Positions 25,804 through 35,001 of a DNA stretch of 64,000 bases are shown piece by piece. Within the stretch, counting starts at the first letter, position 1; the number at the start of each line of letters is the position of its first letter. The notes below the pieces were generated by a model. It was given only the letters and a program-made list of their open reading frames with translations, did no database searches and was not told the DNA's origin. The DNA lies in NCBI RefSeq assembly GCF_030698145.1, contig NZ_JAUYNW010000147.1, forward strand, positions 20,446 through 84,445. The letters run 5' to 3'. Both the position numbers and the translations under genes were made by a program. The DNA is from Phenylobacterium sp. GTDB taxonomy: Bacteria > Pseudomonadota > Alphaproteobacteria > Caulobacterales > Caulobacteraceae.

Positions 25804-26847
25804 TCAAGCCGCCGTCCGGTGGAGCAGGCCCTCGGCCTCCAGCCAGCCGCGGAAGCCGCCGCCCCCGGTGGCGAAGGGATCGGCGAACCGGGCGCGCAGG
25901 TCGTCGCGCTCGCGCCACAGCAGCCGGTGGGCGCGGGCGATCGGCGTGCCGTCGTCGAAGGTCTCATAGGCCCAGTAGCGTTCGGGGATCGCCGGTTCGG
26001 TCGCAGCCGTCACCTGGTCCTTGTACCAGCGCCAGATCTCGTAGACGGCGTGGTTGTCGCCCGCGTAGCGCTTGGTCATCACGTCGCCGGTGGGGCCGAG
26101 CTTGGTGAAGTGCCAGAACCGCAAAGGTTGGCCGTTGACGGTGATCGCCCCGTCCTTGCCGATGGCCACGGTCCGCTGGCTGAGGTTCCAGCTGGCGACA
26201 TTGTAGCCCGGATCGCGGACCACCTTGACCTTGTCGAACAGGGCCGGGACGTGGTCGCACCAGCGCTGATCGACGAACAGGCCGGCGGGCATGTCGTCGT
26301 AGCAGAACTCGAGCAGCCGATCGTTCCACCACTGGCCGAAGCGCAGCCCCTCGCCGCCGGCGCGCACCGCCACGAAGCCAAGGTTGAAGATGCCGGTCTT
26401 CGAGGCCGAGAGGTCGTTGTCGAGGATCGACTCGCGGGTCGTGTTGGGATCGATCAGGTGCGGGGTCAGTAGGATATCGCTCTGCGCCATCAAACCGATC
26501 AACGGCTCCAGGCTGGAGAACAGCGCCGTGTCGGGGTCAAGATAGATGACCGCGTCGGCGTCGGAGGCGAGCGCCTGGTGGAGGAAAGGGCCCTTCACCG
26601 CGGTGCAGGCCTCCACCACGTCGTGCTTGAACAGCCAGGCCTTGAAGTCCGGGATGGCCAGGTCCTGGGCATAGACCAGCCGGTCGAAAGGCTCGTTCGC
26701 GGGATCGAACCGGAATCCGGCCGGTGGATGGTCCGTGACCAGCGCCACCAGCTCCCAGTCGGGATGGAAGCGGCGCAGGGTCGAATAGAGCACGCGCGCG
26801 CGGTTCAGGTACGAGAAGGTGAAGCTGGAATAGCAGGTGACCTTCAC
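25804..26847 (-). CDS. GT-A fold glycosyltransferase (GT8-like) of the glycan locus
   Basis: 347 residues. The metal-binding DxD is Asp104/Asp106 in VIYLDPDTALF; further landmarks are IFNLGFVAVRAGGEGLRFGQWW, FVDQRWCDHVPALF and LRFWHFTKLGP, the typical set of a cytosolic nucleotide-diphospho-sugar transferase. The C-terminal tail LLWRERDDLRARFADPFATGG...FRGWL recurs, diverged, in the paralogue at 42851. The start overlaps the 3' end of the upstream repeat-GT4 gene by 4 bp and the stop is 2 bp before the stand-alone repeat gene: one co-translated operon. Confidence 0.82.
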   Translation of the reverse strand: MKVTCYSSFTFSYLNRARVLYSTLRRFHPDWELVALVTDHPPAGFRFDPANEPFDRLVYAQDLAIPDFKAWLFKHDVVEACTAVKGPFLHQALASDADAVIYLDPDTALFSSLEPLIGLMAQSDILLTPHLIDPNTTRESILDNDLSASKTGIFNLGFVAVRAGGEGLRFGQWWNDRLLEFCYDDMPAGLFVDQRWCDHVPALFDKVKVVRDPGYNVASWNLSQRTVAIGKDGAITVNGQPLRFWHFTKLGPTGDVMTKRYAGDNHAVYEIWRWYKDQVTAATEPAIPERYWAYETFDDGTPIARAHRLLWRERDDLRARFADPFATGGGGFRGWLEAEGLLHRTAA

Positions 26848-28742
26848 GCGTTGGCCCTCAGGAGATCGGCGGTCAGGGCGCTGAACCCCAGATCCTGGAC
26901 GACGGGTTTCCGCACGTCCCGCGACAGGCGCAGGATGTCGCCGGATTCGAAGGCCGCGATAAGGGCGGCCTCGTCGGTCAGCACCAGCCCATGATCATCG
27001 GCGCGCGCGAAGGCCTGGACATTGCCGCTGTCAGGACTGGTCACCACCGCGGCTCCGGCGGCTGCGGCCTCGTAGGCGGTGAAAGAGAAGGTCTCGCGGC
27101 AGATCGACCAGATCATGGCCGCGTCGATGTCCAGCCGGCGCATCGCGTCGCGCATGGCGAGCGGCCTCTCGGCGGTCACCGACACCGGATGGTGGGAGAT
27201 CGGCAGGCCGCCGATGGTCTTCTGGGCCAGGTGGACGAACTCGTAGCGCGGGTCGTCGGCGAACCGCAGGGCCAGATCCCGGAAGATCGGCCATCCCTTG
27301 TGCGCCGAGGCCCCGCCCGGAAAGGCGAAGCGGAAGGCCCCGGGCTTGCGCGCCTTGGGCCGCGCCCTGGTCGGGATCAGCCGGGCGTGCGGGACGACGA
27401 TCTCCGCCCGGGCGTCCAAGCCGCCGCGCCGCCAGGTGTCGAGCGCGTTCTGCGAGGGCGCGACCACGGTCAGGTCAAGATAGCTGAACAGCCGCTCGTG
27501 CTCGGTGATGTGCAGCGGCCGGCCCGGGCCATAGACGCAGACCGTGCAGGCCGCGCTGCCCGGCGGCGGCGCGCCGCAGTCCTCCACGTCGTTGCGCAGC
27601 AGATGCACGCCAGCACAGAGGGCGGTGAAGTCGTGGATCCAGAAGTAGCCAGCGTTCACGCCCGCCGTGCGGACCACGTCGACCACGTCGCGGGCCGAAT
27701 GGCCCAGCATGCTGTGGATCGCAAAGGTGCGGGCGCCGGGTGGGCCCAGGGCCGCCTTCAGCCCGGCCAGGACAATGGGCGGCGGGAAGAAGCCAAGCGG
27801 CGCGCCGTTCAGCATCACCCCCAGCGGGACCTCGCCCTGGCCGGTGCGGACCATGGGCCAGCCGTGGGCCGGATAGAGGTGCAGGTGATCGCGGCCGAGG
27901 GTGGCGATCTCGGAGGCCTCGCGCTGGATGCAGAGCTGCAGCCCGCCCACCGTGGCGGCGTAGTTGTCGTGGCTGAAGGTGATGTGCAGGTCGGCGAGGC
28001 CGGTCCGCGTGTCGGCCAGGCCCGCCGCCAGGGTCTCGGCCGTCCCCGGCTCGATCTGGCGCGCCCAGTATTCGAAGTCCTCCAGGCGCTGCCGCAGAGG
28101 CAGCATCTTGGCGATGATGTCGTGCCGGAAACCGAGGTCGCGCTTGGCGACCCGGCCCTCGGCGCGGCCGTGGCCGATATAGTGCAGGAACGGCTGCACC
28201 CCCGCGGCGGCCACGTCCGGATTGAGCTCCAGATAGTCGCGCACGGAAAAGGTGGTGTTGGGATCGCGGCCCTCGCGCCAGCCGACGAACATGAAATGCT
28301 CCAGCGGATCGCCGCCGCCCGCCGCCACGTCGGGGTTCTGGCCGAGATAGAACGCAGCGTCGAACTCCACGGCGGCCGCGGCGAACGCCGCTGGACCCAT
28401 CTGCTCGGGAAGCCTGCCCTCCCGCGCCAGCTTGCGATCGCGCAGCCAGGCGTCGGCGCGGCGCGACCGGGCGATGGTCCGCCCCTCGCGGCGGCCCTGG
28501 GTCAGGTAGTGGACGAAGGGGTTCTGGCCGCTGGCCGCCACGTCGGGATTGAGCGTCAGATAGTCGTCCGTGGAGAACCATGCGGCCGGGTCACGGCCCT
28601 CGCGCCAGCCGGCGAAACCGTAGTGCGAGACGGGTTCGACCTGCCCGCCGGCCAGGTCGGGATGGGCCTCGCGGTAGAAGTCCGCGTCGAGGCCCAAGGA
28701 CAGCCACCGGAAGCTGGTATCGGAAAAGGCCTCGGCGGCCAT
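26844..28742 (-). CDS. Repeat-GT4 fusion glycosyltransferase
   Basis: 632 residues from the ATG at 28742 (GGAGA nearby); a GTG ten codons upstream is an alternative. The N-terminal ~200 residues hold four PDVAAxGxxPLxHY...GREGR repeats, related to those in the two neighbouring repeat proteins. The rest is a GT-B glycosyltransferase: an atypical N-domain (HITFSHDNYAATVGGLQLCIQREA; HSMLGHSARDVVDVVRTAG; a cysteine cluster around CGAPPPGSAACTVC) and a GT4-like C-domain (FRFAFPGGASAHKGWPIF; SICRETFSFTAYEAAAAGAAVVTSPDSGNV). First gene of a three-gene minus-strand operon (26844, 25804, 24620), divergent from the sulfotransferase gene at 28884. Confidence 0.8.
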   Translation of the reverse strand: MAAEAFSDTSFRWLSLGLDADFYREAHPDLAGGQVEPVSHYGFAGWREGRDPAAWFSTDDYLTLNPDVAASGQNPFVHYLTQGRREGRTIARSRRADAWLRDRKLAREGRLPEQMGPAAFAAAAVEFDAAFYLGQNPDVAAGGGDPLEHFMFVGWREGRDPNTTFSVRDYLELNPDVAAAGVQPFLHYIGHGRAEGRVAKRDLGFRHDIIAKMLPLRQRLEDFEYWARQIEPGTAETLAAGLADTRTGLADLHITFSHDNYAATVGGLQLCIQREASEIATLGRDHLHLYPAHGWPMVRTGQGEVPLGVMLNGAPLGFFPPPIVLAGLKAALGPPGARTFAIHSMLGHSARDVVDVVRTAGVNAGYFWIHDFTALCAGVHLLRNDVEDCGAPPPGSAACTVCVYGPGRPLHITEHERLFSYLDLTVVAPSQNALDTWRRGGLDARAEIVVPHARLIPTRARPKARKPGAFRFAFPGGASAHKGWPIFRDLALRFADDPRYEFVHLAQKTIGGLPISHHPVSVTAERPLAMRDAMRRLDIDAAMIWSICRETFSFTAYEAAAAGAAVVTSPDSGNVQAFARADDHGLVLTDEAALIAAFESGDILRLSRDVRKPVVQDLGFSALTADLLRANA

Positions 28743-28883
28743 GGGCAGATCGTCTCCGGCCAAGTGGGCCACCTGTGCAACAGTTGGTCGGGGCGATCAA
28801 CCGCGCCGCGCTCTTGCGAGGGCGCGCGAGCGGCCATACAGCGGGGCCCTGGCTCAACGTCAGAGCGGACGCGCGCAGGCATC

Positions 28884-29942
28884 ATGGCGACCCCCAAGGC
28901 CGGAAAGACCAAGACCGACCGCGCGGCCTATCTGGTGCTGGGCATGCACCGCTCGGGCACCTCGGCGGCGACGCAGCTCCTGGCGCTCGCCGGCGCCGAA
29001 CTGCCGCAGAACGTGATGCCGGGCGACGAGCACAACGCCAAGGGCTACTTCGAGCCCTGGAAGATCGCCATCTTCAACGACGAGCGCCTACGCGCCGGCG
29101 GCGGCGCCTGGGACGACGTCTTCGCCTTCCCCTACGCCCCGCTTCCCAAGGCGCAGGAGGCCGCCTGGGCCGCCAAGGCGCTGGATCTCTACGACGCGGA
29201 GTTCGGCGAGGCCTGGTTCCCCCTGCTGAAGGACCCGCGCGTCTCGGTTCTGGCGCCGCTGTGGCTGGCCACGCTGAAGGCCCGCAAGATGCCGGCCCGC
29301 GCGGTGATCCCGGTGCGCCACCCCCTGGCGGTGGCCGGATCGCTGACCCGTCGCGACAGGTTCCCGGTCGAGAAGTCCGTGCTGCTCTGGGTCAGCTACA
29401 TGCTGGCGGCGGAGGTCTATTCCCGCGGCATGCCCCGCGCCTTTGTCGGTTATGACAGCCTGTTGGCGGACTGGCGCGCCGAGGTGGTCCGCATCGAGGC
29501 TGCGCACGGCGCCCCCCTGCCCCGGCTGAGCGAGCGGGCGGCGACCCAGATCGACGGCTTCCTGACCTCCGACCTGCGCCACAACGCCGGCCAGGGCGAC
29601 CTCGGCGCCCTGCCGCATGTGGGCGCGATGGCCCAGCGGGTGTTCGACTGGTTCGAGGCCGCCGCCCGCGGCGAGACCCGCGGCCCCGCCGTGCTGGACC
29701 AAGCGGCCGCCCAGGTCGCCGACATGAAGGCCGCGATGGGCGTGTTCGTCTCGCCGGTGACCCAGGCGCTGGACCTGGCCCGGGCGGACCTGGCCCAGGA
29801 ACGGGCCCGCCGGGCGATGGACCAGCGCGACCTGGCCGACCTCGACGCCGAGGTCGCCGGGCTGCGCAAGGAGCTTTCCGACCTGCGGCGTGAGCACGCG
29901 GAGATCGAGGCCATGGTCGACACCATGATCGCGGGCCGCTAG
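28884..29942 (+). CDS. Sulfotransferase-family protein with C-terminal coiled coil
   Basis: 352 residues from the ATG at 28884. The PAPS-binding loop is LVLGMHRSGTSAATQL (about 17-32), with LKDPRVSVLAPLWL and IPVRHPLAVAGSL as the second phosphate-binding segment (R-x2-P). Residues from about 270 to the end form a heptad-rich coiled coil (LAQERARRAMDQRDLADLDAEV...), suggesting oligomerisation or docking. It is the first gene of a plus-strand run with the GT2-WbsX fusion and a GT4; spacing to the next gene is 10 bp. It could sulfate the polysaccharide; some members of this clan instead bind other nucleotides. Confidence 0.8.
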   Translation: MATPKAGKTKTDRAAYLVLGMHRSGTSAATQLLALAGAELPQNVMPGDEHNAKGYFEPWKIAIFNDERLRAGGGAWDDVFAFPYAPLPKAQEAAWAAKALDLYDAEFGEAWFPLLKDPRVSVLAPLWLATLKARKMPARAVIPVRHPLAVAGSLTRRDRFPVEKSVLLWVSYMLAAEVYSRGMPRAFVGYDSLLADWRAEVVRIEAAHGAPLPRLSERAATQIDGFLTSDLRHNAGQGDLGALPHVGAMAQRVFDWFEAAARGETRGPAVLDQAAAQVADMKAAMGVFVSPVTQALDLARADLAQERARRAMDQRDLADLDAEVAGLRKELSDLRREHAEIEAMVDTMIAGR

Positions 29943-29952
29943 AGCCCGTCCC

Positions 29953-32900
29953 TTGGCCAAACGACCGACAAAACCAAAGCCCGACCCCGCCGCCGCGGAC
30001 GCCCTGCTTGCCAAGCGGCGCGCCCTGCATAAGGCGCGCCTGGTGGTGGCCGAGGATCGCTGGAACCGGTTCAGCAAGGCCGCCGCCCGCCGGGTGGGGG
30101 TGGCCGAGAAGGGCCCGACCGAGCAGAAGTTCGACCGGGTCCTGGCCCGCGCCAAGTGGCCGGGCCGCACGGCGCTGATCGCCCGCTCGGGCCTCTGGGA
30201 CTTCCGCCTGGACCGCAACCTCGGGCGCGAGGGCGGGGCCGTGAAGGGCCTCGTCGACTACGTCCGGGCCGGCCCTGATTCGACCGCCTTCCCCAAGGCC
30301 CTGTTCGACCAGACCTGGTACCTGGAGAAGAACCCGGACCTGGTGGGCACCCGCTGGGCGCCGCTCGCCCACTACTTGGTGGCCGGCGATCAGGAAGGGC
30401 GCGACCCGCATCCGCTGTTCGACCTGAAGGACTACCGCAGCCGCCACGCGGTGAAGATAGCCGCGACCGGGTTGTCGGCCCTGCAGCACTTCGTCCATCG
30501 TGGCGCCCTGGAGGGCTTCGACCCCCATCCGCTATTCGACCTGCGCTACTATGTCGGCCAGGCCGAGGAGGTGGCGGACACCGGCGAGAACCCGCTGGTC
30601 CACTATCTGCGCGAGGGCTGGCGGCGGGGCTATGACCCGCACCCGCTGTTCGCCGGCGACTGGTACCTGGCCCAGAACCCAGATGTCGCCGACCGTGCCA
30701 TGGCGCCCCTGCTTCATTATGTGACCAGCGGCGCCGTCGAGGGCCGCAGCCCTCACCCGCTGTTCGAGGCGGTCTGGTACGCCGAGCACTATCGCGACGC
30801 CGCCCCGCTCGGCTCCAACGCCCTGTCCCACTTCCTCGACTACGGGGCCGATCAGCGCCGCAATCCCTCGGCCCACTTCGACGTCGCCTTCTACCTCGAG
30901 CAGAGCCCGGCCGCGCCGTCCGACCAGCATCCGGTGATCCACTATCTGATGGAAGGCGCCTTCCAGGGCGTTTCCCCGGCCGCCGACTTCAACGAGGCGA
31001 CCTATCTGATCGAACATCCCGAAGCCGCCGAGACGCCGGTGGCGGGCCTGCTGCACTGGGCGCTGTCGCGCACGCCGAAGCCCGAGCCGGGAGCGATCGG
31101 CCGCCGGGCCCTGGGCGACGACGGCCTGTTCGAGCAACTGCGCAGTTCGGGGCGGATGCGCGACGCCGGCGCCTATGACATCCAGGCCTATCGCGACATG
31201 ACCCTGGATCGGCGGCGCGCGAAGGAGACCGCTCTCGCCAAGGTGAAGGCCAGGAAGCCCAAGCTGATCTCGGTGGCCGAACGCGACGTGGAGGCGGCCG
31301 CCGCCGACCTCTCCTTCGAGACCGTGAGCCGGCCCAAGGTCTCCATCGTCATCCCGGCCTACAACAACCTGACCTTCACCCTGGAGTGCCTGGCGGCGCT
31401 GAAGGCCGGCGGCGGGTTGGACCGGGCCGAGGTGATCGTCATCGACGACGCGTCGGCCGATGCGACCAGCCCCGTGCTGGCCAAGGTCGTGGGCCTCAAG
31501 CTGATCACCAACGCCGAGAACCTCGGCTTCATCCGCACCTGCAACAAGGCCGCAGAGAAGGCCAAGGGCGAGTTCCTCGTCTTCCTGAACAACGACGTCC
31601 AGGTGCGCGCGGGCTGGCTGGAGGCCCTGCTCGCCCCCTTCGCCGAGGAGAAGGACGTCGGGGCCACCGCGCCCAAGATGCTGTTCCCCGACGGCCGCCT
31701 GCAGGAGGCCGGGGCGCGGATCGGGGTCGACGGGACCGCCGAGATGATCGGCCTGTTCGAGGACCCGGACCTGGCGCGCTGGAACGTGCGGCGCGAGGTG
31801 GACTACGCCTCGGGCGCCTGCCTGATGGTCCGCCGCAAGGTGTTCGCCGGCCTGGGCGGGTTCGACCTCGCCTTCGCGCCCGCCTATTGCGAGGACGCCG
31901 ACCTCTGCTTCCGCCTGAGGGAGGCCGGCCTGCGGGTGATCTACGAACCCAGGGCCGAGATCGTCCACCACCTCTCCGTGACCGCCAACTCCATCGACGC
32001 CGGCTACAAGCATCGGCTGGCGACCCGGAACCAGCAGGCCTTCGTCGAACGCTGGGGCGAGCGGCTGGAGGCCCTGAACGCGGTGCGCGCCATCGCCTTC
32101 CACCTGCCCCAGTTCCACGCCATCCCGGAGAACGACCGCTGGTGGGGCGCGGGCTTCACCGAGTGGACCAACGTCACCCGGGCCCTGCCGAACTATCGCG
32201 GCCACTACCAGCCGCACCTGCCGGCCGACCTCGGCTTCTACGACCTGTCGGACCCCGACGTCCTCAGGCGCCAGGCTGAGCTCGCCCAGCGCTACGGCGT
32301 GGGCGGGTTCTGCCACTATTTCTACTGGTTCTCCGGCGGCCGCCGGGTGCTGGAAAAGCCGCTGGAGCCGCTGCTCGACAGCAAGCCGGACGACTTCCCG
32401 TTCTGCCTCTGCTGGGCCAACGAGAACTGGACCCGCACCTGGGACGGCGAAGCCCGCGACGTGCTGCTGGCCCAGACCTATGAGAAGGGCGACGCCGAGG
32501 CCCTGATCGCCGAGATGGCGCCCTATGTCGCCCGCCCCAACTACATCAGGATCGGCGGCAAGCCGCTGGTGCTGATCTATCGGCCGGGCCTGCTGCCCGA
32601 CGCCAAGGCCTGGGCCAAGGCCTGGCGCGACCATTGCCGCAAGGCCGGGATCGGCGAGATCTACCTGGCCTTCGTCGAGAGCTTCGAGAACGCCGGGGCC
32701 AAAACCGATCCGGCCACCCTGGGCTTCGACGCCTCGGTGGAGTTCCCGCCTTCGGGCGCGGGCGCGCTGATCCATCCGCCGGGGCCGCTCTACAATCCGC
32801 GCTTCGACGGCCGGGTGAACGACTACCGGGCCATGGTGCGCCGCTATCTCGACACCCCGCCGCCGGCCCATAAGCGGTTCCGGGGCGTGATGCCCTCGTG

Positions 32901-33153
32901 GGACAACACCGCGCGGCGCCAGGACGGCGGCTGGGTCTATCAGCACGCCACGCCGGGCGCCTTCCAGGCCTGGCTCGAGGCCGTGTTCGAGGAGACCCGC
33001 CGCCAGAACTTCGGCGATGAGCGGATCGTCTTCATCAACGCCTGGAACGAGTGGGCCGAGGGCGCTCACCTGGAGCCGGACCAGCGTTTCGGCCACGGCT
33101 GGCTGGAGGCGGTGAAAAACGCCCATGACGCCGAACTGGTGGACAGGTCGTGA
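29953..33153 (+). CDS. Three-part protein: PHPLF repeats - GT2 glycosyltransferase - WbsX domain
   Basis: 1,066 residues, starting at TTG 29953; no ATG occurs in frame for about 390 codons, and the TTG is 10 bp after the previous stop. Residues 60-112 share the ARSGLW segment of the 24620 protein; about 115-375 hold seven ALFDxxWYLxxNPDL...PLxHYL...GRDPHPLF repeats. The GT2 domain (about 462-690) has VSIVIPAYNNLTFT, VIDDAS, FLNNDVQV (DxD equivalent) and the ED motif in CEDADLCFRLREAG. From about 712 to 1055 is a WbsX (GTxA, GH99-like) domain: AIAFHLPQFHAIPENDRWWG, FTEWTNVTRA, FCLCWANENWTRTWDG, FINAWNEWAEGAHLEPD. It could add and then modify or branch a sugar; the repeats may hold it to the chain or membrane. 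Confidence 0.85.
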   Translation: MAKRPTKPKPDPAAADALLAKRRALHKARLVVAEDRWNRFSKAAARRVGVAEKGPTEQKFDRVLARAKWPGRTALIARSGLWDFRLDRNLGREGGAVKGLVDYVRAGPDSTAFPKALFDQTWYLEKNPDLVGTRWAPLAHYLVAGDQEGRDPHPLFDLKDYRSRHAVKIAATGLSALQHFVHRGALEGFDPHPLFDLRYYVGQAEEVADTGENPLVHYLREGWRRGYDPHPLFAGDWYLAQNPDVADRAMAPLLHYVTSGAVEGRSPHPLFEAVWYAEHYRDAAPLGSNALSHFLDYGADQRRNPSAHFDVAFYLEQSPAAPSDQHPVIHYLMEGAFQGVSPAADFNEATYLIEHPEAAETPVAGLLHWALSRTPKPEPGAIGRRALGDDGLFEQLRSSGRMRDAGAYDIQAYRDMTLDRRRAKETALAKVKARKPKLISVAERDVEAAAADLSFETVSRPKVSIVIPAYNNLTFTLECLAALKAGGGLDRAEVIVIDDASADATSPVLAKVVGLKLITNAENLGFIRTCNKAAEKAKGEFLVFLNNDVQVRAGWLEALLAPFAEEKDVGATAPKMLFPDGRLQEAGARIGVDGTAEMIGLFEDPDLARWNVRREVDYASGACLMVRRKVFAGLGGFDLAFAPAYCEDADLCFRLREAGLRVIYEPRAEIVHHLSVTANSIDAGYKHRLATRNQQAFVERWGERLEALNAVRAIAFHLPQFHAIPENDRWWGAGFTEWTNVTRALPNYRGHYQPHLPADLGFYDLSDPDVLRRQAELAQRYGVGGFCHYFYWFSGGRRVLEKPLEPLLDSKPDDFPFCLCWANENWTRTWDGEARDVLLAQTYEKGDAEALIAEMAPYVARPNYIRIGGKPLVLIYRPGLLPDAKAWAKAWRDHCRKAGIGEIYLAFVESFENAGAKTDPATLGFDASVEFPPSGAGALIHPPGPLYNPRFDGRVNDYRAMVRRYLDTPPPAHKRFRGVMPSWDNTARRQDGGWVYQHATPGAFQAWLEAVFEETRRQNFGDERIVFINAWNEWAEGAHLEPDQRFGHGWLEAVKNAHDAELVDRS

Positions 33154-34289
33154 GCGGCGGCGTCCCTGACCTGGTCCTCGTCGGCCACCCGTTCTCGGCC
33201 ATCGGCATGGCCGAGCACGTCCGCTCCACCCAGCGGGCGCTGAGGGCGGTCGGAGTGAAGGCGGGGCTGCTGGACGTCTACGGCATGGACCGCGGCAAGG
33301 ACCCGGACTTCGAGCGCGAGTTCGGTGGCGACGTGGTCACGAGCCTGTCGCCCAGGACCAACCTCTTCTGCATCAACGCCGACGAGGTCGAGCAGGCCAT
33401 GGGCGTGCTGCGCCACATCGGCTCGGGCCCGGCCTTTGAGCGCGCCCACAACATCATCTACCCGGCCTGGGAGCTGGCGAAATATCCCGAACCCTGGGCG
33501 CGGATCCTGGAGCAGTTTGACGAGGTCTGGGCGCCGTCGGAGTTCATCCGCCAGGCTGTCGCCGGCGCGGTGGCCAGGCGCGTGGTCCACATGCCCCTGG
33601 CGGTGGAGATCACCGTCTCCGCTTTCCTGGGCCGGCGGCATTTCGGCATCCCCGAGAACGCCTTCGTCTGCCTGTTCTTCTTCGACTTCTCCTCCTACGC
33701 CGAGCGCAAGAACCCCTTCGCCATGCTGGAGGCCTTCGAGAAGTTGGCGGCGCTTCGGCCCAATGCGCCGCTGCACGTGGTGGTCAAGTACAAGGGCGGC
33801 AAGGACGACAACCCTGGCCGCCGGGCGCTGGAGGCGCGGCTGGCGGCCCTGGGGTCACGGGCCCAGGCCATCACCCGCGAGCTGTCCGACAACGAGATCA
33901 AGAACCTGGTCCGCTGCGCCGACGCCTTCGTCTCGTTGCACCGCTCAGAAGGATTCGGGCGCGGGCCGGCCGAAGCCATGGTCATGGGCCGCGCGGCGGT
34001 TGCCACCGGCTATTCCGGCAATCTCGACTACATGACGCCGCAGAACAGCCGCCTGGTGGACTATGAGCTGATCCCGGTGGCCAAGGGCGCCTACCTGTTC
34101 GGCGAGGACCAGGTCTGGGCTGACGCCAGCGTCGATCACGCGGTGAGGCTTCTGGCCGAACTGGTGGACGATCCGGCCGAAGCCCGCGCGCTCGGCGCCC
34201 GCGCCCGGCGCCACATCCGCACCCATTTCAGCGCCCGCGCCATCGGCCTGCGATACAGCGCGCGGCTGGAAGAACTGGCGGACAGTTAG
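33150..34289 (+). CDS. Glycosyltransferase family 4
   Basis: 379 residues, GTG start overlapping the preceding stop by 4 bp (GTGA). GT-B fold: HPFSAIGMAEHVRSTQRAL at the N-terminal acceptor domain, then IIYPAWELAKYPEPW and DEVWAPSEFIRQA, and the GT4 donor site SLHRSEGFGRGPAEAMVMGRAAVATGYSGNLDYM. It is clearly paralogous to the GT4 at 44725 (same WAPSE and SLHR-EGFG-EAM-SGN-D blocks). It probably works with the GT2-WbsX protein on the same polysaccharide. Donor sugar unknown. Confidence 0.87.
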   Translation: MSGGVPDLVLVGHPFSAIGMAEHVRSTQRALRAVGVKAGLLDVYGMDRGKDPDFEREFGGDVVTSLSPRTNLFCINADEVEQAMGVLRHIGSGPAFERAHNIIYPAWELAKYPEPWARILEQFDEVWAPSEFIRQAVAGAVARRVVHMPLAVEITVSAFLGRRHFGIPENAFVCLFFFDFSSYAERKNPFAMLEAFEKLAALRPNAPLHVVVKYKGGKDDNPGRRALEARLAALGSRAQAITRELSDNEIKNLVRCADAFVSLHRSEGFGRGPAEAMVMGRAAVATGYSGNLDYMTPQNSRLVDYELIPVAKGAYLFGEDQVWADASVDHAVRLLAELVDDPAEARALGARARRHIRTHFSARAIGLRYSARLEELADS

Positions 34290-34993
34290 GTCTTCGGCGT
34301 CTCGGCGGTCTTGGCCTCGTCCGCGGGCGGCGGCGCGACGCCCAGGGCCTCCGTTCCGGGATTTTCCGTCACCGCGATCTGGTGGATGGTGAAGGTCCCG
34401 CCGGCCTGGTCGTCGGTGTCGATCCGCAGGCTGTCGATCAACGAGACGGTCCAGTCCTCGCCGCCCTTCTTCGGGTGGGCCATGTCATAGACCAGCACCA
34501 CGGTCTCGCCGACCGCCGGCGCGGCGCCCTCGACGGGCTTGGACCGGAAGTCGCCGGACTCCGCGTGATCGGCGGTGGAATAGAAGATCGTCCCGTCCCA
34601 GGCCGCGCCGGGACGATGGCGGGTCAGCCGGACCAGCACCAGGGAGTAGCGGCTTCCGTCCAGCTCCAGGCCCTTGGGCGAGCGCAGGATCGGATCGAAG
34701 TCCACATTGCGCACCGACAGACCGACCGGGCTGGCGGGAAGCACGCTGCCGCCGGCCAGCACGAATCCCTCGGTCGAGCCGTCGAAAGTCCAGAGCCGGC
34801 CGGCCTTGAGCGGCTTGCCGCCGACCTCGAAGCCGCCAGCCGCCTCGTTCCAGACCACCTTCTGGGCGCGGATATTGGCGAGGGTCTGCGGGCCCGGCGG
34901 CGCCTTGGCGGGCCTGGCCCACGGCGCCGGCTCGTCGCAGGCGGCGAGGATCAGCGCCGCCGCCGACAGGATCGGAATCAGGATCGCCTTCAT
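34286..34993 (-). CDS. Lipoprotein of unknown function linked to a gtr-like module
   Basis: 235 residues from the ATG at 34993, which starts a lipoprotein signal (MKAILIPILSAAALILAAC, Cys19). The mature part is beta-rich with no family I recognise; it contains LWTFDGSTEGFVLAGGSVL and RNVDFDPILRSPKGLELDGSRYSLVLVRL, reminiscent of carbohydrate-binding jelly-roll domains. It lies 8 bp downstream of the 456-residue membrane protein on the same strand and is presumably co-expressed with the lipid-linked glycosylation genes. A glycan-binding role is a guess. Confidence 0.65.
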   Translation of the reverse strand: MKAILIPILSAAALILAACDEPAPWARPAKAPPGPQTLANIRAQKVVWNEAAGGFEVGGKPLKAGRLWTFDGSTEGFVLAGGSVLPASPVGLSVRNVDFDPILRSPKGLELDGSRYSLVLVRLTRHRPGAAWDGTIFYSTADHAESGDFRSKPVEGAAPAVGETVVLVYDMAHPKKGGEDWTVSLIDSLRIDTDDQAGGTFTIHQIAVTENPGTEALGVAPPPADEAKTAETPKT

Positions 34994-35001
34994 GGATACG
35001 C

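Noticed and set aside
26991..28883. Open frame continuing upstream of the sulfotransferase gene at 28884
   Set aside because: It overlaps the repeat-GT4 gene on the other strand for nearly 1.9 kb. The sulfotransferase fold begins only after the ATG at 28884.
30532..33126. Very long open frame on the minus strand opposite the GT2-WbsX gene
   Set aside because: It mirrors the coding gene and its translation is low-complexity (Val/Gly/Arg/His-rich) with no domain. Long antisense frames are expected where third-position GC is near 90 percent.
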